DNA of 64,000 bases, from contig CAWGTB010000006.1 of assembly GCA_963825405.1 (NCBI GenBank), positions 310,001 to 374,000 on the forward strand, in the 5' to 3' direction. Numbering within the stretch: position 1 is the first letter of the stretch; every line of letters starts with the position of its first letter. This document shows positions 26,473-35,658 of this stretch, in pieces. The stretch is from JACPNO01 sp963825405. Its GTDB lineage: Bacteria; Acidobacteriota; Terriglobia; Bryobacterales; Bryobacteraceae. Under the pieces are notes generated by a model, which was not told where the DNA came from, made no database searches, and saw only the letters and a list, made by a program, of their open reading frames with translations. A program made the position numbers and the translations under genes.

Positions 26473-29025
26473 ATGATCCGGTCCGAAACTCTTGCGGACG
26501 TTAAGCTTATGACGCGGCGCCCGGCGGTAGTGCTGGCCGCCCTGTACCTGAGCGCAGTTCTGGTTCATATACTTCTGTTGCATGAGACGGCTTTGTCCCC
26601 CCAAATTTCTTCGGACGAGGTTCAGTATGCCCTCACCGGTGAAAACATCCGCTCCGGCAAAGGCTACAGTCTGCGCGGTCAATTCAATGCGTCCAATCCG
26701 CCGCTATTTCCCATTCTGGTAGCCGCGGCCCATTCCGTAGGGCCGGACCCTCGGGCTTCGATGCTCGTGATCGCTTCCCTGGTTATGTGTAGCGCCATTT
26801 TCCCGTTGTACCTGTTGGCGCGTTATGTCGAAATCCACTTCCTACCCGCAATTCTGCTTTCCGCCGCAGCCGCCATGCTGCCTCAAACTCTTTACGCCGG
26901 AACCTATATGGCGGAAATATTGCAATACCCCTTAATAATTGCCGCGACTTATCTGGCGCTTCGGTGGATCGACGGTCCCCGGCAGAGCATAGATATCGCG
27001 CTCGGGTGCATCATAGGTTGCGCGTTGCTCGTCAAGGTCCAGACAGCGCAGTTCTTTGGAGCGTTTCTGATTTCGATCGCCGTCGTAGCAGCCTTGCGCT
27101 TCCGGCAAGAGCCTCGGCAGAGTGCTCGCCTGCTCGGCCACGGGTCCCTGGTCCTTGGCATCGCGCTCGCGATACAAGCTGCCTGGTGGGGCTTCAGGTC
27201 TTTGCATCACGGATCGCCTCTTGGTATTTATGCCACTGCCCTCAACAATGGTCTTCCGCACTGGTCCCTTTCCCTGACCTTAAGTTACGCCGCCGATTTC
27301 CTGCTTGCACCCGGTCTCTTGATCGCCGTACCGCTCGCGCTTTGGTTCCGTGAGAATCGAAACCTCAATCGCACTGTTCTGGTGTCTGCCATTCTCTTGG
27401 TTCAAATCGGCTGGGTGAGTGCCGTAGATGGTGGTTTAACGGGAATTGTACGCGAACGTTTGTTCCTATACTCATTGCCGGTTATGTCTGTCTTGGCCGT
27501 GCGAGGCCTCGATTTTCTGAAGGGGAAATGGGTAAAGGCCGCCTTACCCGCCGTTCCGATTCTGCTCTTCGGCTCCCTCGCACCGTCGCCCTTTTACTCC
27601 AATCCCGCGATGGAGGCGCCCTGGGCGTTCTTTCTCGGCAGCGCCGGGTTTTTGAGCTTGCATACGTTTTCTATGTGGGCGCTTCTCATGAACGGTATCC
27701 TGTTCGTGGTCCTGATCTCCGCCCTGGTGATCTGCATACCGGCCCGTGCTGTCTTGTGGATGTCCGGCTTTGTGCTGCTGTTTAACGCGACTGTTTTTGC
27801 AACCAGCAGCGCGGTGATATCGAGGTTGAGCGTGGCGCGCCTCCACGAATTGCGCCCTATTCTTAGCCTGCTGCAGGCAGGCGGCGGTGTGCCCGGCAAT
27901 CGGCTGCTTATCGCGGGACGGCCTGCCTATTTTGAGCCGCGCGCGAGCCAGCCAGCCAGTCCCGACGACCGCTTCCTCGACTGGACTTGGCACCTAGGGC
28001 TGGGCGAGCCGTTTGGTTGGGACATCGAGACGATTGGCCGCTACGATGTACGTATGATCTCCAGTGCGGCGGGACTTGCCGCCGAGGCTCGTGCTGGAGA
28101 TCTGCTGTTAAGTGCGGCCCGGTTCGACCAACTCCAACTCCTGGGCTTTCGTTTTCCTGTGTACGTCTATCGAATCCCATCAAAGCTGGCTGCACCTCCA
28201 GAACCGCACTACGAGACCTATGTACCAGCCGAAAAATTTTATACGATCACGGGGCGGCGGTCCCCCGCTGGTCCAATCATAGGAACAGGCGCATCTCAGG
28301 AGGGTTATCTCGTCTATGGCCCGTACTTATCCATGACCGCCGGCCAGTACCGCGTGCTTTTCGATGTATCCAGCCGGGACCCGATGAACGTGGCAGCAGA
28401 GGTGGTGGGTGAAGGGGATCGGGTCGTCGCCAGCGAACGGGGCTCGGTTCCTACTCTGGCGCCGCTGCAGTTCGGAACGAATGGGACAGACGCTCTCCAG
28501 TACCGCGTCGTCGGCCGGGGCGGGACTGACTTCCGCTTCAGTGGCGTGCGATTGGAGTTTCTTGGATCCGGAGCGATCGCGTCACCGAATGTGACAGCCC
28601 TGACAGGCGGATCGAACGTGTCGTTTTTGCGCCAGACCGGCCGGAATCCGCACGTTCGGACCCAACGGGAAGGTTGCTATATCGATTTCCTCAACGAGCA
28701 GCCGGCCACAGGTGAATACATAGTCGACAAGAAACGCGGAATGCACGTCATCGGATGGGCCTTTGACGTTCAAGCCGGCACCGCGCCGGAACAGGTGTTA
28801 TTGGCCCTTTCGTCCCGGTCCGGTGAAACCTGGGTCGCTCTAGCGCAGCGTTTGGCGAGACCCGACGTCGCATCGGTGCTTCATAAATCCGGCCTGCTTG
28901 TAGGCTTTTCGGCGGCGGCGAACACGGAGCCAATACCTGCGGGGGATTATTCGATCCGAATTCTGCAACGGACTCAGGACTCGCTTTTGGATTGCGATCC
29001 ACATCAGATGATTCATTTACGGTAA
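26473..29025 (+). CDS. ArnT/PMT-like GT-C membrane protein with C-terminal GWA module
   Basis: 850 aa. Residues about 15-450 contain around twelve membrane segments. The first periplasmic loop has SSDEVQYALTGENIRSGKGY and SNPPLFPI, matching the acidic catalytic loop of GT39/GT83-type transferases. A soluble part follows, with a beta-sandwich region (EGYLVYGPYLSMTAGQYRV) and a final module GMHVIGWAFDVQAG, RLARPDVASVLH that is also present at 20105 and 16471. A single long intact frame. Divergent from the methyltransferase gene with a 113-bp gap. Predicted to transfer sugars from a polyprenyl carrier at the outer face of the inner membrane. Confidence 0.72.
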   Translation: MIRSETLADVKLMTRRPAVVLAALYLSAVLVHILLLHETALSPQISSDEVQYALTGENIRSGKGYSLRGQFNASNPPLFPILVAAAHSVGPDPRASMLVIASLVMCSAIFPLYLLARYVEIHFLPAILLSAAAAMLPQTLYAGTYMAEILQYPLIIAATYLALRWIDGPRQSIDIALGCIIGCALLVKVQTAQFFGAFLISIAVVAALRFRQEPRQSARLLGHGSLVLGIALAIQAAWWGFRSLHHGSPLGIYATALNNGLPHWSLSLTLSYAADFLLAPGLLIAVPLALWFRENRNLNRTVLVSAILLVQIGWVSAVDGGLTGIVRERLFLYSLPVMSVLAVRGLDFLKGKWVKAALPAVPILLFGSLAPSPFYSNPAMEAPWAFFLGSAGFLSLHTFSMWALLMNGILFVVLISALVICIPARAVLWMSGFVLLFNATVFATSSAVISRLSVARLHELRPILSLLQAGGGVPGNRLLIAGRPAYFEPRASQPASPDDRFLDWTWHLGLGEPFGWDIETIGRYDVRMISSAAGLAAEARAGDLLLSAARFDQLQLLGFRFPVYVYRIPSKLAAPPEPHYETYVPAEKFYTITGRRSPAGPIIGTGASQEGYLVYGPYLSMTAGQYRVLFDVSSRDPMNVAAEVVGEGDRVVASERGSVPTLAPLQFGTNGTDALQYRVVGRGGTDFRFSGVRLEFLGSGAIASPNVTALTGGSNVSFLRQTGRNPHVRTQREGCYIDFLNEQPATGEYIVDKKRGMHVIGWAFDVQAGTAPEQVLLALSSRSGETWVALAQRLARPDVASVLHKSGLLVGFSAAANTEPIPAGDYSIRILQRTQDSLLDCDPHQMIHLR

Positions 29026-29035
29026 CGAATCGGGC

Positions 29036-29070
29036 GCGGCCACTATCGAGCAAAACGTTTCGATGGCCGC
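29036..29070. terminator. possible bidirectional terminator hairpin
   Basis: GCGGCC (29036-29041) pairs with GGCCGC (29065-29070), and ATCGA pairs with TCGAT inside, with a 3-nt bulge and a 10-nt loop. It lies between two convergent genes. There is no T tract, so termination is only suggested. Confidence 0.35.
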
Positions 29071-29097
29071 GGCGGTGCTCCCGAAGCAAAAGCAGGC

Positions 29098-29547
29098 TTA
29101 GCTCTGCTCCAGGAGCGCGGCAGCGCGCTTGCCGACCTTCTTAAGTGCCAGTTCGAAGCCGCGAAGCTCGTTGGCGCTCAGCTCAGAGAACACTTCTTTC
29201 ATCTGTCCTGCATGCTTTCGGAAAGCCGCGGCAATGAGGCCTCTGCCTGGCGAGGTGAGGGTGACGATCCGCACGCGCCGGTCTTCGGTGCTCTCGACCC
29301 GGCTGACCAAGCCTTTCGCGACGAGACGGTCCACGGCGATGCTGATCGAACCTGGGGTGAGATCGACGATTGGGCCTATCGTATTGACAGGCAAAGGCCC
29401 CTTATGGAGCAGCACTTCCAACACTCGAAAATCCGAGTTGCCAAGTCCAGTTCCTTCGATTCCCGCCGCTGCATAGCGTGTCAACGCGCGCATCGCCTTC
29501 AACATGACGAGCCAAACGTGCGACGTCTCCTGAACACCGTGGGCCAT
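29098..29547 (-). CDS. MarR-family transcriptional regulator
   Basis: 149 aa from the ATG at 29547. Winged helix: FRVLEVLLHKGPLPVNTIG, LTPGSISIAVDRLVAKGLV and wing ESTEDRRVRIVTLTSPGRGL; helical dimerisation ends on both sides. A GTG at 29577 would add 10 residues, but a TATACT -10-like box overlaps that stretch and AGGA sits just before the ATG, so the shorter form is preferred. It is followed on the same strand (upstream side) by the Aas-type gene, whose stop is 142 bp away. Ligand unknown. Confidence 0.85.
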   Translation of the reverse strand: MAHGVQETSHVWLVMLKAMRALTRYAAAGIEGTGLGNSDFRVLEVLLHKGPLPVNTIGPIVDLTPGSISIAVDRLVAKGLVSRVESTEDRRVRIVTLTSPGRGLIAAAFRKHAGQMKEVFSELSANELRGFELALKKVGKRAAALLEQS

Positions 29548-29563
29548 AAGATTCCTGAATCTT
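29548..29563. promoter_or_regulatory. 16-bp palindrome, likely MarR operator
   Basis: AAGATTCCTGAATCTT is a perfect 7-bp inverted repeat with a 2-bp centre. It touches the marR ATG, covers its Shine-Dalgarno and lies just downstream of a TATACT box (29569-29574 region, minus strand). MarR proteins bind such palindromes, so autoregulation is inferred. Confidence 0.5.
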
Positions 29564-29688
29564 CCCAAAGTATACACGATTAACTATATTGACATTAATA
29601 TGATTGGGGCCACGGTTAACGGCTGCCGGTGCGAGCGAGCCATACACCAAAAGGATCAGCAGAAAAAACGTGATCTCAGCCATGATCG

Positions 29689-32600
29689 TTACGCTTCCGC
29701 AAATTGCCCGGCGAGCGCTTTGATCTGCCGCAAATCGAGCTTCCCGCTACCCAGCATCGGCAGCGAGTCGACGACGTAAAAGTTCTCCCGTTTGGGTAGC
29801 CAGAGCTTGGGCAGATTGGTCTCCGAAAGCCGCTGCCACAATTCTCCAGGCGCCAGGTCCAGCCGCGTATAGAGCGCGACCAGTCGCTCACCCTTCTGTT
29901 CGTCGGGGACTCCCAGTCACCGCGCAGGCGAACTCGCCGATGATCGGCTGGATGGCCTCCTCGATTTTCAGGTGCGGCACCATTTCGCCGGCGATCTTGC
30001 TGAAGCGCGAAAGACGGTCGGTGATGCGCATGAAGCCGTCGTCGTCCAGGCAGGCGATGTCGCCGGTGACGTACCAGCCGTCGCGGATCACTTCGGCGGT
30101 TTTCTCGGGCTGGCCGAGATAGCCGAGCATGCGATTCGGGCCTTTGACCAGCAGCAGCCCCTCCTTGCCCGCGGGCATGCGCTCGCCGGTCTCCGGATCG
30201 ACCACCTTCACCGCGACACCTGGCACGGGATGTCCTACGGTGCCCGGCTTGGCGCCCGTCTGTCGCTCTGCGCCTCGTTCGTAATCGGGGACGTTGACTG
30301 AGATGACTGGCGACATCTCCGTTGCGCCGTAGCCTTCGAGCGGGCGCAAGCCGAATTTCTCCTGAAACGCTGTCGCGATCGGTTCGCGCAGCTTCTCGGC
30401 GCCCACCAGCACGTAGCGCAGCGAGGCAAATTCCTCGGCGGAGCATTTGCGTGTGTAGCGCCGAGCAGAACGTCGGCGTGGTCAGCAGGAAGGTGCCCCG
30501 ATATTTCGCGCACCAGCTCGCCGATGGATTTCGCGTCCATCGGGATTCGGATGATAGACCACGCCGGCGCCGGCCACCAGCGGGAACCAGAGCGTGTCAG
30601 TGAAGCCGAAGGAATGGAAGAACGGCAGCACGCCCACGATTCGGTCGTCTTGCGTGATCCAGAACACCTGCGCGACGGCCTCGATATTCGAGATCAGGTT
30701 GTGATGCGACAGCATCACGCCTTTCGGCGTTCCCGTGCTGCCGCTGGAAAAGATCACGGTGGCCAGGCTGTCGGGACCGCGTCTTTCGCGGTTGCAGCGC
30801 CTCTCGATCAGCCGCGCCGGCAGACAGAAACGCCGCCATGGCAGCCGCATAGCTTTTTGCCAGCCGCTGAATTCGCGCAGAATGTCTTCGAGGAAGATCA
30901 TTCCCTCCACCGGCTTCGAGCTTGGCCTTGGCCAGAAACAGCCTTGGAGGTCAGGATCGTGCGGATGCCGCACTGCTCGACCGCCGAAGCCATCGCTTCC
31001 TTGCCGGCGGTGAAGTTCAGATTGACCGGAATCTTGCCGGCCATCAGCGTAGCGATGTTGGCCAGCGCGCCGCCCACGGAGCTGGGAAGCAGCAGGCCGA
31101 TCATTTGCTCCTGCGTGCAGCGATGCCGGCGAATCCACTTCGCGAGCAGCAGGCTGCCGATGAGCGCCTGGCCGTAGGTCAGCTCCTTGCCGCTCGAATC
31201 CGCCATGGCGAATGAGAACCAGTTGCGTTTCGCCGCGCGGATGAAGCGCAGATGCAGCAGATCGTGCCGCGTGCGCCGGTGCTCGACGGCGTCGCTGCCC
31301 AGTTCCAGAATGGCCAGCCGCACGTCCTGCGCGGTAGCCTGCGGCGGCGAGCGGCCGGCCGAACGAGACGGTAACCGGATACGGAACGCGCTTCGGCCAC
31401 TTCCAGAAGAAACGCCCGCGCTCGAAACTGAAGATGCTGCCCCACAGACGGTCGAGGTGCACTGGAATCACGGGCACGTCGAGGCCGTCGACGATCTTTT
31501 CCAGCCCGCGCTTGAACGGCAGCAGATTGCCGGTGCGGCTGATGGCGCCTTCGGCGAAGATGCAGACGACGTGGCCGGCTTCCAGCTCGCGGCGCGCTCT
31601 CACGAGCGATTCGCACAATGTCACGGCGCGAGCCGGTCCCCACCGGAATCGCTTTCGTCAGGCGGAAGAACCAGTTGAGCGCTTTCATCTCGTAATACGG
31701 GCGGTACACCATGAAGCGGATGAAACGCTGCACGCACGCGCCGATCAGAAAGCCGTCCACATGCGAGACGTGATTCGCCACCAGCAGCGCCGGGCCGCGG
31801 AACGGAACATTTTCCGCGCCCACGATGCGGATGCGGAACACCGTGTGGGTGAGCATCCACAGCACGAAGCGCACCAGAAAATCCGGAACCAGGCTCACGC
31901 AGTAGACCGTCGCCAGCAGCGTGAAGATTCCGAAGGCCAGGATGATCTTGTCGGTTGAGATTCCTGCCTTGTCATGCAGCCCCCACAGAGCCGCCGGAGG
32001 CCAGCAGGATCCCGATCATGTTGAGGAAATTGTTGGTGGCGATCAGCCGGCCTTTTTCGTCGTCGCCGCTGCGCTGCTGCAGGAATGCATTCAGCGGCAC
32101 GATGAACAGGCCGCTCGAGAAGCCGAGCAGCGCGAGCGCAACGATCACGCCGGTCCACGACGGGCGCCAGCCACGTAAAGCAGCATCGACGAAACGCCCA
32201 TGCCGAGCGAGCCGAGCGGCACCAGACCCAGTTCGACCTTGTCGCCCGAGAGCCGGCCGGCCGGCCATGCTGCCCGCGCCGATGCCCACCGCGAGCGAAG
32301 TCACCATCAGTCCGACGCGCACTTCATCGACTTTCATGACTTCGCGGCCGAGCAGGATCAGATCCATCTGAAACAGCGCGCCCAGGAACCAGAAGTAGGA
32401 GATGCCGATGACGGTGAGCCACAGCGGCCGGTCCCCATAAAGCCGCTTCATGCCGGTGAACACTTCGGCGAACGGATTCAGCGCGAAGCGTCTTCTGAAC
32501 GGCGGGGGACGCTACTTTGCCGATCTTGAAGCTGGCGAGGCTGCCGGCAATCGCAACGGCCAGCATCGCGACGCCCATTTTCCACGGCTCCTGCCTCCAG

Positions 32601-33118
32601 GCCGAAAACAGAAAGGTGCCCGATCGAGGTGCCCATCACGATCGCCACGAACGTGCTCATCTCGAGCAGGCCGTTGGCGCGCGAAAGATCGCGGTCCGGC
32701 AGCATCTCCGGCAGAATGCCGTACTTGGCTGGGCTGAACAGCGTGGCTTGAAGCGCCAGCAGAAACAGGACCGCAAGCATCAGATCGATGCGCTGCGAGA
32801 TCAACGCCGGAATCGCCAGTCGCCATCGAAACTACTTCGAGCGATTTGGTTGCGATCAGCACCTGGCGCTTGTTGAAGACGTCGGCGAGATGGCCGGCAT
32901 ATCCCGAGAACAACAGGAACGGCACGATGAAGACCACACCGGCGAGCGATAGGTATTCGCTGCCCTTGCCGTTTCGCGCGCCGATTTCGACTGCGAGCAG
33001 CGAAACCAGGATCTTGTAAGACGTTGTCGTTGTAGGCGCCCAGGAACTGCGTCCAAAGGAACGACTGGAAACCGCCCGACTTCAAAAGATCTCGATAGCT
33101 GCTGGCAGCCATTTGCAT
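29689..33118 (-). CDS. aas: LplT-PlsC-acyl-ACP synthetase fusion (Aas-type), about 15 frameshifts
   Basis: Three-domain phospholipid-recycling protein of about 1,140 aa. (1) MFS/LplT-like lysophospholipid flippase: FQSFLWTQFLGAYNDNVYK, LLFSGYAGHLADVFNKRQV, LQATLFSPAKYGILPE. (2) PlsC acyltransferase: ANHVSHVDGF (HX4D) and FAEGAISRTG. (3) AMP-binding acyl-ACP synthetase: IFSSGSTGTPKGVMLSHHN, YGATEMSP, GWYVTGDIACLDDDGF and C-terminal LPMLGSGKLDLRQIKALAG. The frame changes near 33018, 32816, 32620, 32506, 32260 (a duplicated CCGG), 32160, 31991, 31614, 31338, 30942, 30915, 30543, 30505, 30458 and 29913. All but 32160 are net +1, and every motif survives across frames, so sequence error is far likelier than decay. 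Expected reaction: import and re-acylation of lysophosphatidylethanolamine. Confidence 0.8.
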
Positions 33119-33202
33119 CACCTCTCCCAGGACTAGTGCAAGGGTTTGGCCGTCTGGTCTTGATCGTTAACTCATTGATACAGGAATGCTTGCTGTTTTA
33201 CC

Positions 33203-33217
33203 TTGGCACGATTATTA
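33203..33217 (+). promoter_or_regulatory. possible sigma54 promoter
   Basis: TTGGCACG-ATTA-TTATT has a perfect -24 element (TGGCACG) with correct spacing, but the -12 element is TTAT instead of TTGC. It lies 62 bp before the sigma54 activator gene, in an unusually AT-rich stretch (33180-33278). Confidence 0.35.
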
Positions 33218-33278
33218 TTACGACTAGTACGTTTTATGATCAGTAATGTACATTGGATGTATGGTGGTATGACCATTA

Positions 33279-34796
33279 ATGCCTGCCTTGCTCTCTTCAA
33301 AGGAACGCCGCTTTCTCAACGCGGTTTCTGAACTGGCCTATTGCAATCCTTTTGTAGCGCGACGAATCGAGCTGGAACGCGTGGCCTTGGGGCAGGAGTT
33401 CGTTCCCACCGAGGCGGTTTGGAGTGCGTCGGTCCGTGACCCTGATGCCAGCCGTCCCAACGTCTTGCTGTTGCACAAGAAGCTGGACGCCTCTATCGAC
33501 GATCTACACAAGCGGCTCAGCGCTGCGCCGGAGGTTCAACCGGACGAGTTCGCCGTCTACGAGGAGAGCGTCCACTACTTGCTCTACCAGCGCTACCATC
33601 CCAAGTTCGTATCCGGCCAGGGAAAAGGCGAGGTCTACCGGAGATTTCTGGCTGACTGGAACCGCCTCTGCCGTTTCTCGGGAAAGCGCTTGGAAAGCGC
33701 GCTGGAACCCTCGCACGCCTTCGCCTGCCTGCGGCAGATTGAGCGCGCATTCCATCATATCTACGACAACATCATCGGCAACTCCGCGCCGGCGGCCCGG
33801 CTGCGCGCCAGTGTCTGGCAATCGATTTTCACGCATGATATGCGGCGCTACCGCCGCACACTTTACCGCAAGATGGGCGAGTTTCCGACGCTGGTTACAG
33901 GGGCGTCCGGGACCGGAAAGGAGTTGATTGCCCGGGCGATCGCCGGCTCACGCTACATTCCCTTCGACGACCAGCGTTTAGACTTCGCCGATCAGCAAGC
34001 GGAAGCCTTCCTGCCCATCAACATCGCGGCGTTATCGCCGACACTGATTGAGTCCGAGCTGTTCGGACATCGCCGTGGGTCCTTTACGGGCGCGATTGGC
34101 GATCGCAAAGGCTGGTTGGAGTCGTGTCCCGAATCGGGGTCGGTGTTTCTGGATGAACTAGGAGAAATGGACTTAGGAATCCAGGTGAAGCTGCTGCGGG
34201 TCATTGAAACGCGGACCTTCGCCGCGGTAGGCGACACCGCAACCCGGGCCTTTAGAGGGAAACTGATCGCGGCAACGAATCGTGACCTGCCGGCAGAGAT
34301 TCGAGCGGGCCGGTTCCGGGAGGATCTGTATTATCGTTTGTGCGCTGACCAGGTGGAGACACCGTCACTCGCCGATCAGATTCGGGATTCGCCCAGCGTC
34401 CTGCGCGATCTTATTCACTATATGACCTTGCGCACGGTCGGCGACGAGGCAGAGCGCTGTGTCCCGGAGGTGGAGGACTGGATCAAGACCCATCTTCCAC
34501 CCGACTATTCGTGGCCGGGAAACTATCGGGAATTAGAGCAATGCGTTCGAAATCTGGTGATTCGCGGCTCGTATCGGCCCATTGGCCTGCCTTCAGCCCG
34601 AAAAGAAGACGGATTCTTCGACCGGTACCGGATGGGCCAGTTAACCGCCGATGAACTGCTCGCCCATTATGCCGCGCAGGTGTATCGCTTGACCGGCAGT
34701 TACGAGGAAGCGGCGCGGCGAATGGGGCTGGACCGGCGAACCGTGAAGGCCAAACTTGAACTGTACCTGGCGGCAGGAGGCGCGAAAGATTCATGA
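33279..34796 (+). CDS. sigma54-interacting AAA+ transcriptional activator with unusual N-terminus
   Basis: 505 aa. Residues 1-200 are a helical domain without receiver, GAF or PAS signatures (for example NPFVARRIELERVALGQEF, DEFAVYEESVHYLLYQRYH). AAA+ core: Walker A GASGTGKE at 208-215, GSFTGA at 267-272 (the canonical loop is GAFTGA; here A is replaced by S), Walker B VFLDE at 289-293 and the arginine region GRFREDLYYRL. Fis-type HTH at about 470-495 (YEEAARRMGLDRRTVKAKL). Its stop overlaps the next ATG (ATGA), so it is co-translated with a DUF2238 membrane protein. The signal is unknown; the N-terminal domain probably senses a small molecule or protein. Confidence 0.85.
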   Translation: MPALLSSKERRFLNAVSELAYCNPFVARRIELERVALGQEFVPTEAVWSASVRDPDASRPNVLLLHKKLDASIDDLHKRLSAAPEVQPDEFAVYEESVHYLLYQRYHPKFVSGQGKGEVYRRFLADWNRLCRFSGKRLESALEPSHAFACLRQIERAFHHIYDNIIGNSAPAARLRASVWQSIFTHDMRRYRRTLYRKMGEFPTLVTGASGTGKELIARAIAGSRYIPFDDQRLDFADQQAEAFLPINIAALSPTLIESELFGHRRGSFTGAIGDRKGWLESCPESGSVFLDELGEMDLGIQVKLLRVIETRTFAAVGDTATRAFRGKLIAATNRDLPAEIRAGRFREDLYYRLCADQVETPSLADQIRDSPSVLRDLIHYMTLRTVGDEAERCVPEVEDWIKTHLPPDYSWPGNYRELEQCVRNLVIRGSYRPIGLPSARKEDGFFDRYRMGQLTADELLAHYAAQVYRLTGSYEEAARRMGLDRRTVKAKLELYLAAGGAKDS

Positions 34797-35434
34797 GGAC
34801 TGTCATGACCGATCGAAACCAGCATGCCGCTCTTCTTCTTGTTGTGGCGGCAGTCTTTGTCTGGTCGGTGATCGGCTGTCATGACCTGTTTACCTGGATC
34901 CTGGAAGTTTTCCCGGTGATCATCGGCGTGGGCGTACTGGTTTGGATCTACCCAAAATTTCGCTTCACCACGTTTGTCTATGGCCTTATAGCTGCGCACG
35001 CAGTCATTTTGATGATTGGCGGGCACTATACTTATGCGCGGATGCCGTTATTCGACTGGTTGAAGGACGTCTGGCACCTGGATCGGAACTACTACGACCG
35101 CCTGGGGCACTTCGCCCAGGGCTTCGTGCCGGCGATGATCGCACGCGAAGTTCTGCTCAGGACCACGCCGCTGAAACCAGGCAAGATGCTCTTCTATCTG
35201 GTCCTGAGCATTTGCATGGCGATCAGCGCCTGGTACGAGCTGCTGGAATTCGCGGTCGCCAAACTGACCGGCTCCGGCGCCGAAGATTTTCTCGGAACGC
35301 AGGGAGACGTGTGGGACACGCAATGGGATATGACATTCTGCTTCATCGGAGCCTTGTGCGCTCTTCTGCTGTTCCAGAACTTACAAGATCGCTTTCTGAG
35401 CAAGCTGTCAACGGACATGTCTATTTCGCGGTGA
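34793..35434 (+). CDS. DUF2238 / YjdF-family inner-membrane protein
   Basis: 213 aa, about six membrane segments. Family hallmarks as I recall them: YDRLGHFAQGFVPAMIAREV, SAWYELLEFAVAKLTG and DFLGTQGDVWDTQWDM. Function not established. It is translationally coupled to the sigma54 activator, so the membrane protein may be part of its signal input or its main target. The 224 bp after it hold no gene. Confidence 0.82.
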   Translation: MRTVMTDRNQHAALLLVVAAVFVWSVIGCHDLFTWILEVFPVIIGVGVLVWIYPKFRFTTFVYGLIAAHAVILMIGGHYTYARMPLFDWLKDVWHLDRNYYDRLGHFAQGFVPAMIAREVLLRTTPLKPGKMLFYLVLSICMAISAWYELLEFAVAKLTGSGAEDFLGTQGDVWDTQWDMTFCFIGALCALLLFQNLQDRFLSKLSTDMSISR

Positions 35435-35658
35435 GTTGCCTAACGGCATGGGACGGCCCCAACCGGCTGCGAAATGGCGATAGATTCAGCCTGACTTCTC
35501 GGGGTATGGACTCCGGTTAGTGAGTGCTGTTGGAACTCTATCTCAGACGTCATGCGTCCGCAGTTTTTCGCGGGTAACATGGTGATAAATATTTTGTGCG
35601 TGCGTAGCAACCGCCTAGTGGGAAGCTACGTCTGACTCAGCGGGTGAGTTAGATTCAC

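Noticed and set aside
29402..29683. minus-strand frame starting MAEITFFLLILLVYGSL just after the aas stop
   Set aside because: It runs across the marR promoter and gene in another frame; only the first ~20 residues look protein-like.
29689..33118. programmed frameshifting as the explanation for frame changes in aas
   Set aside because: About 15 shifts in one gene at unrelated short runs, without slippery sequences or pseudoknots, cannot be programmed.
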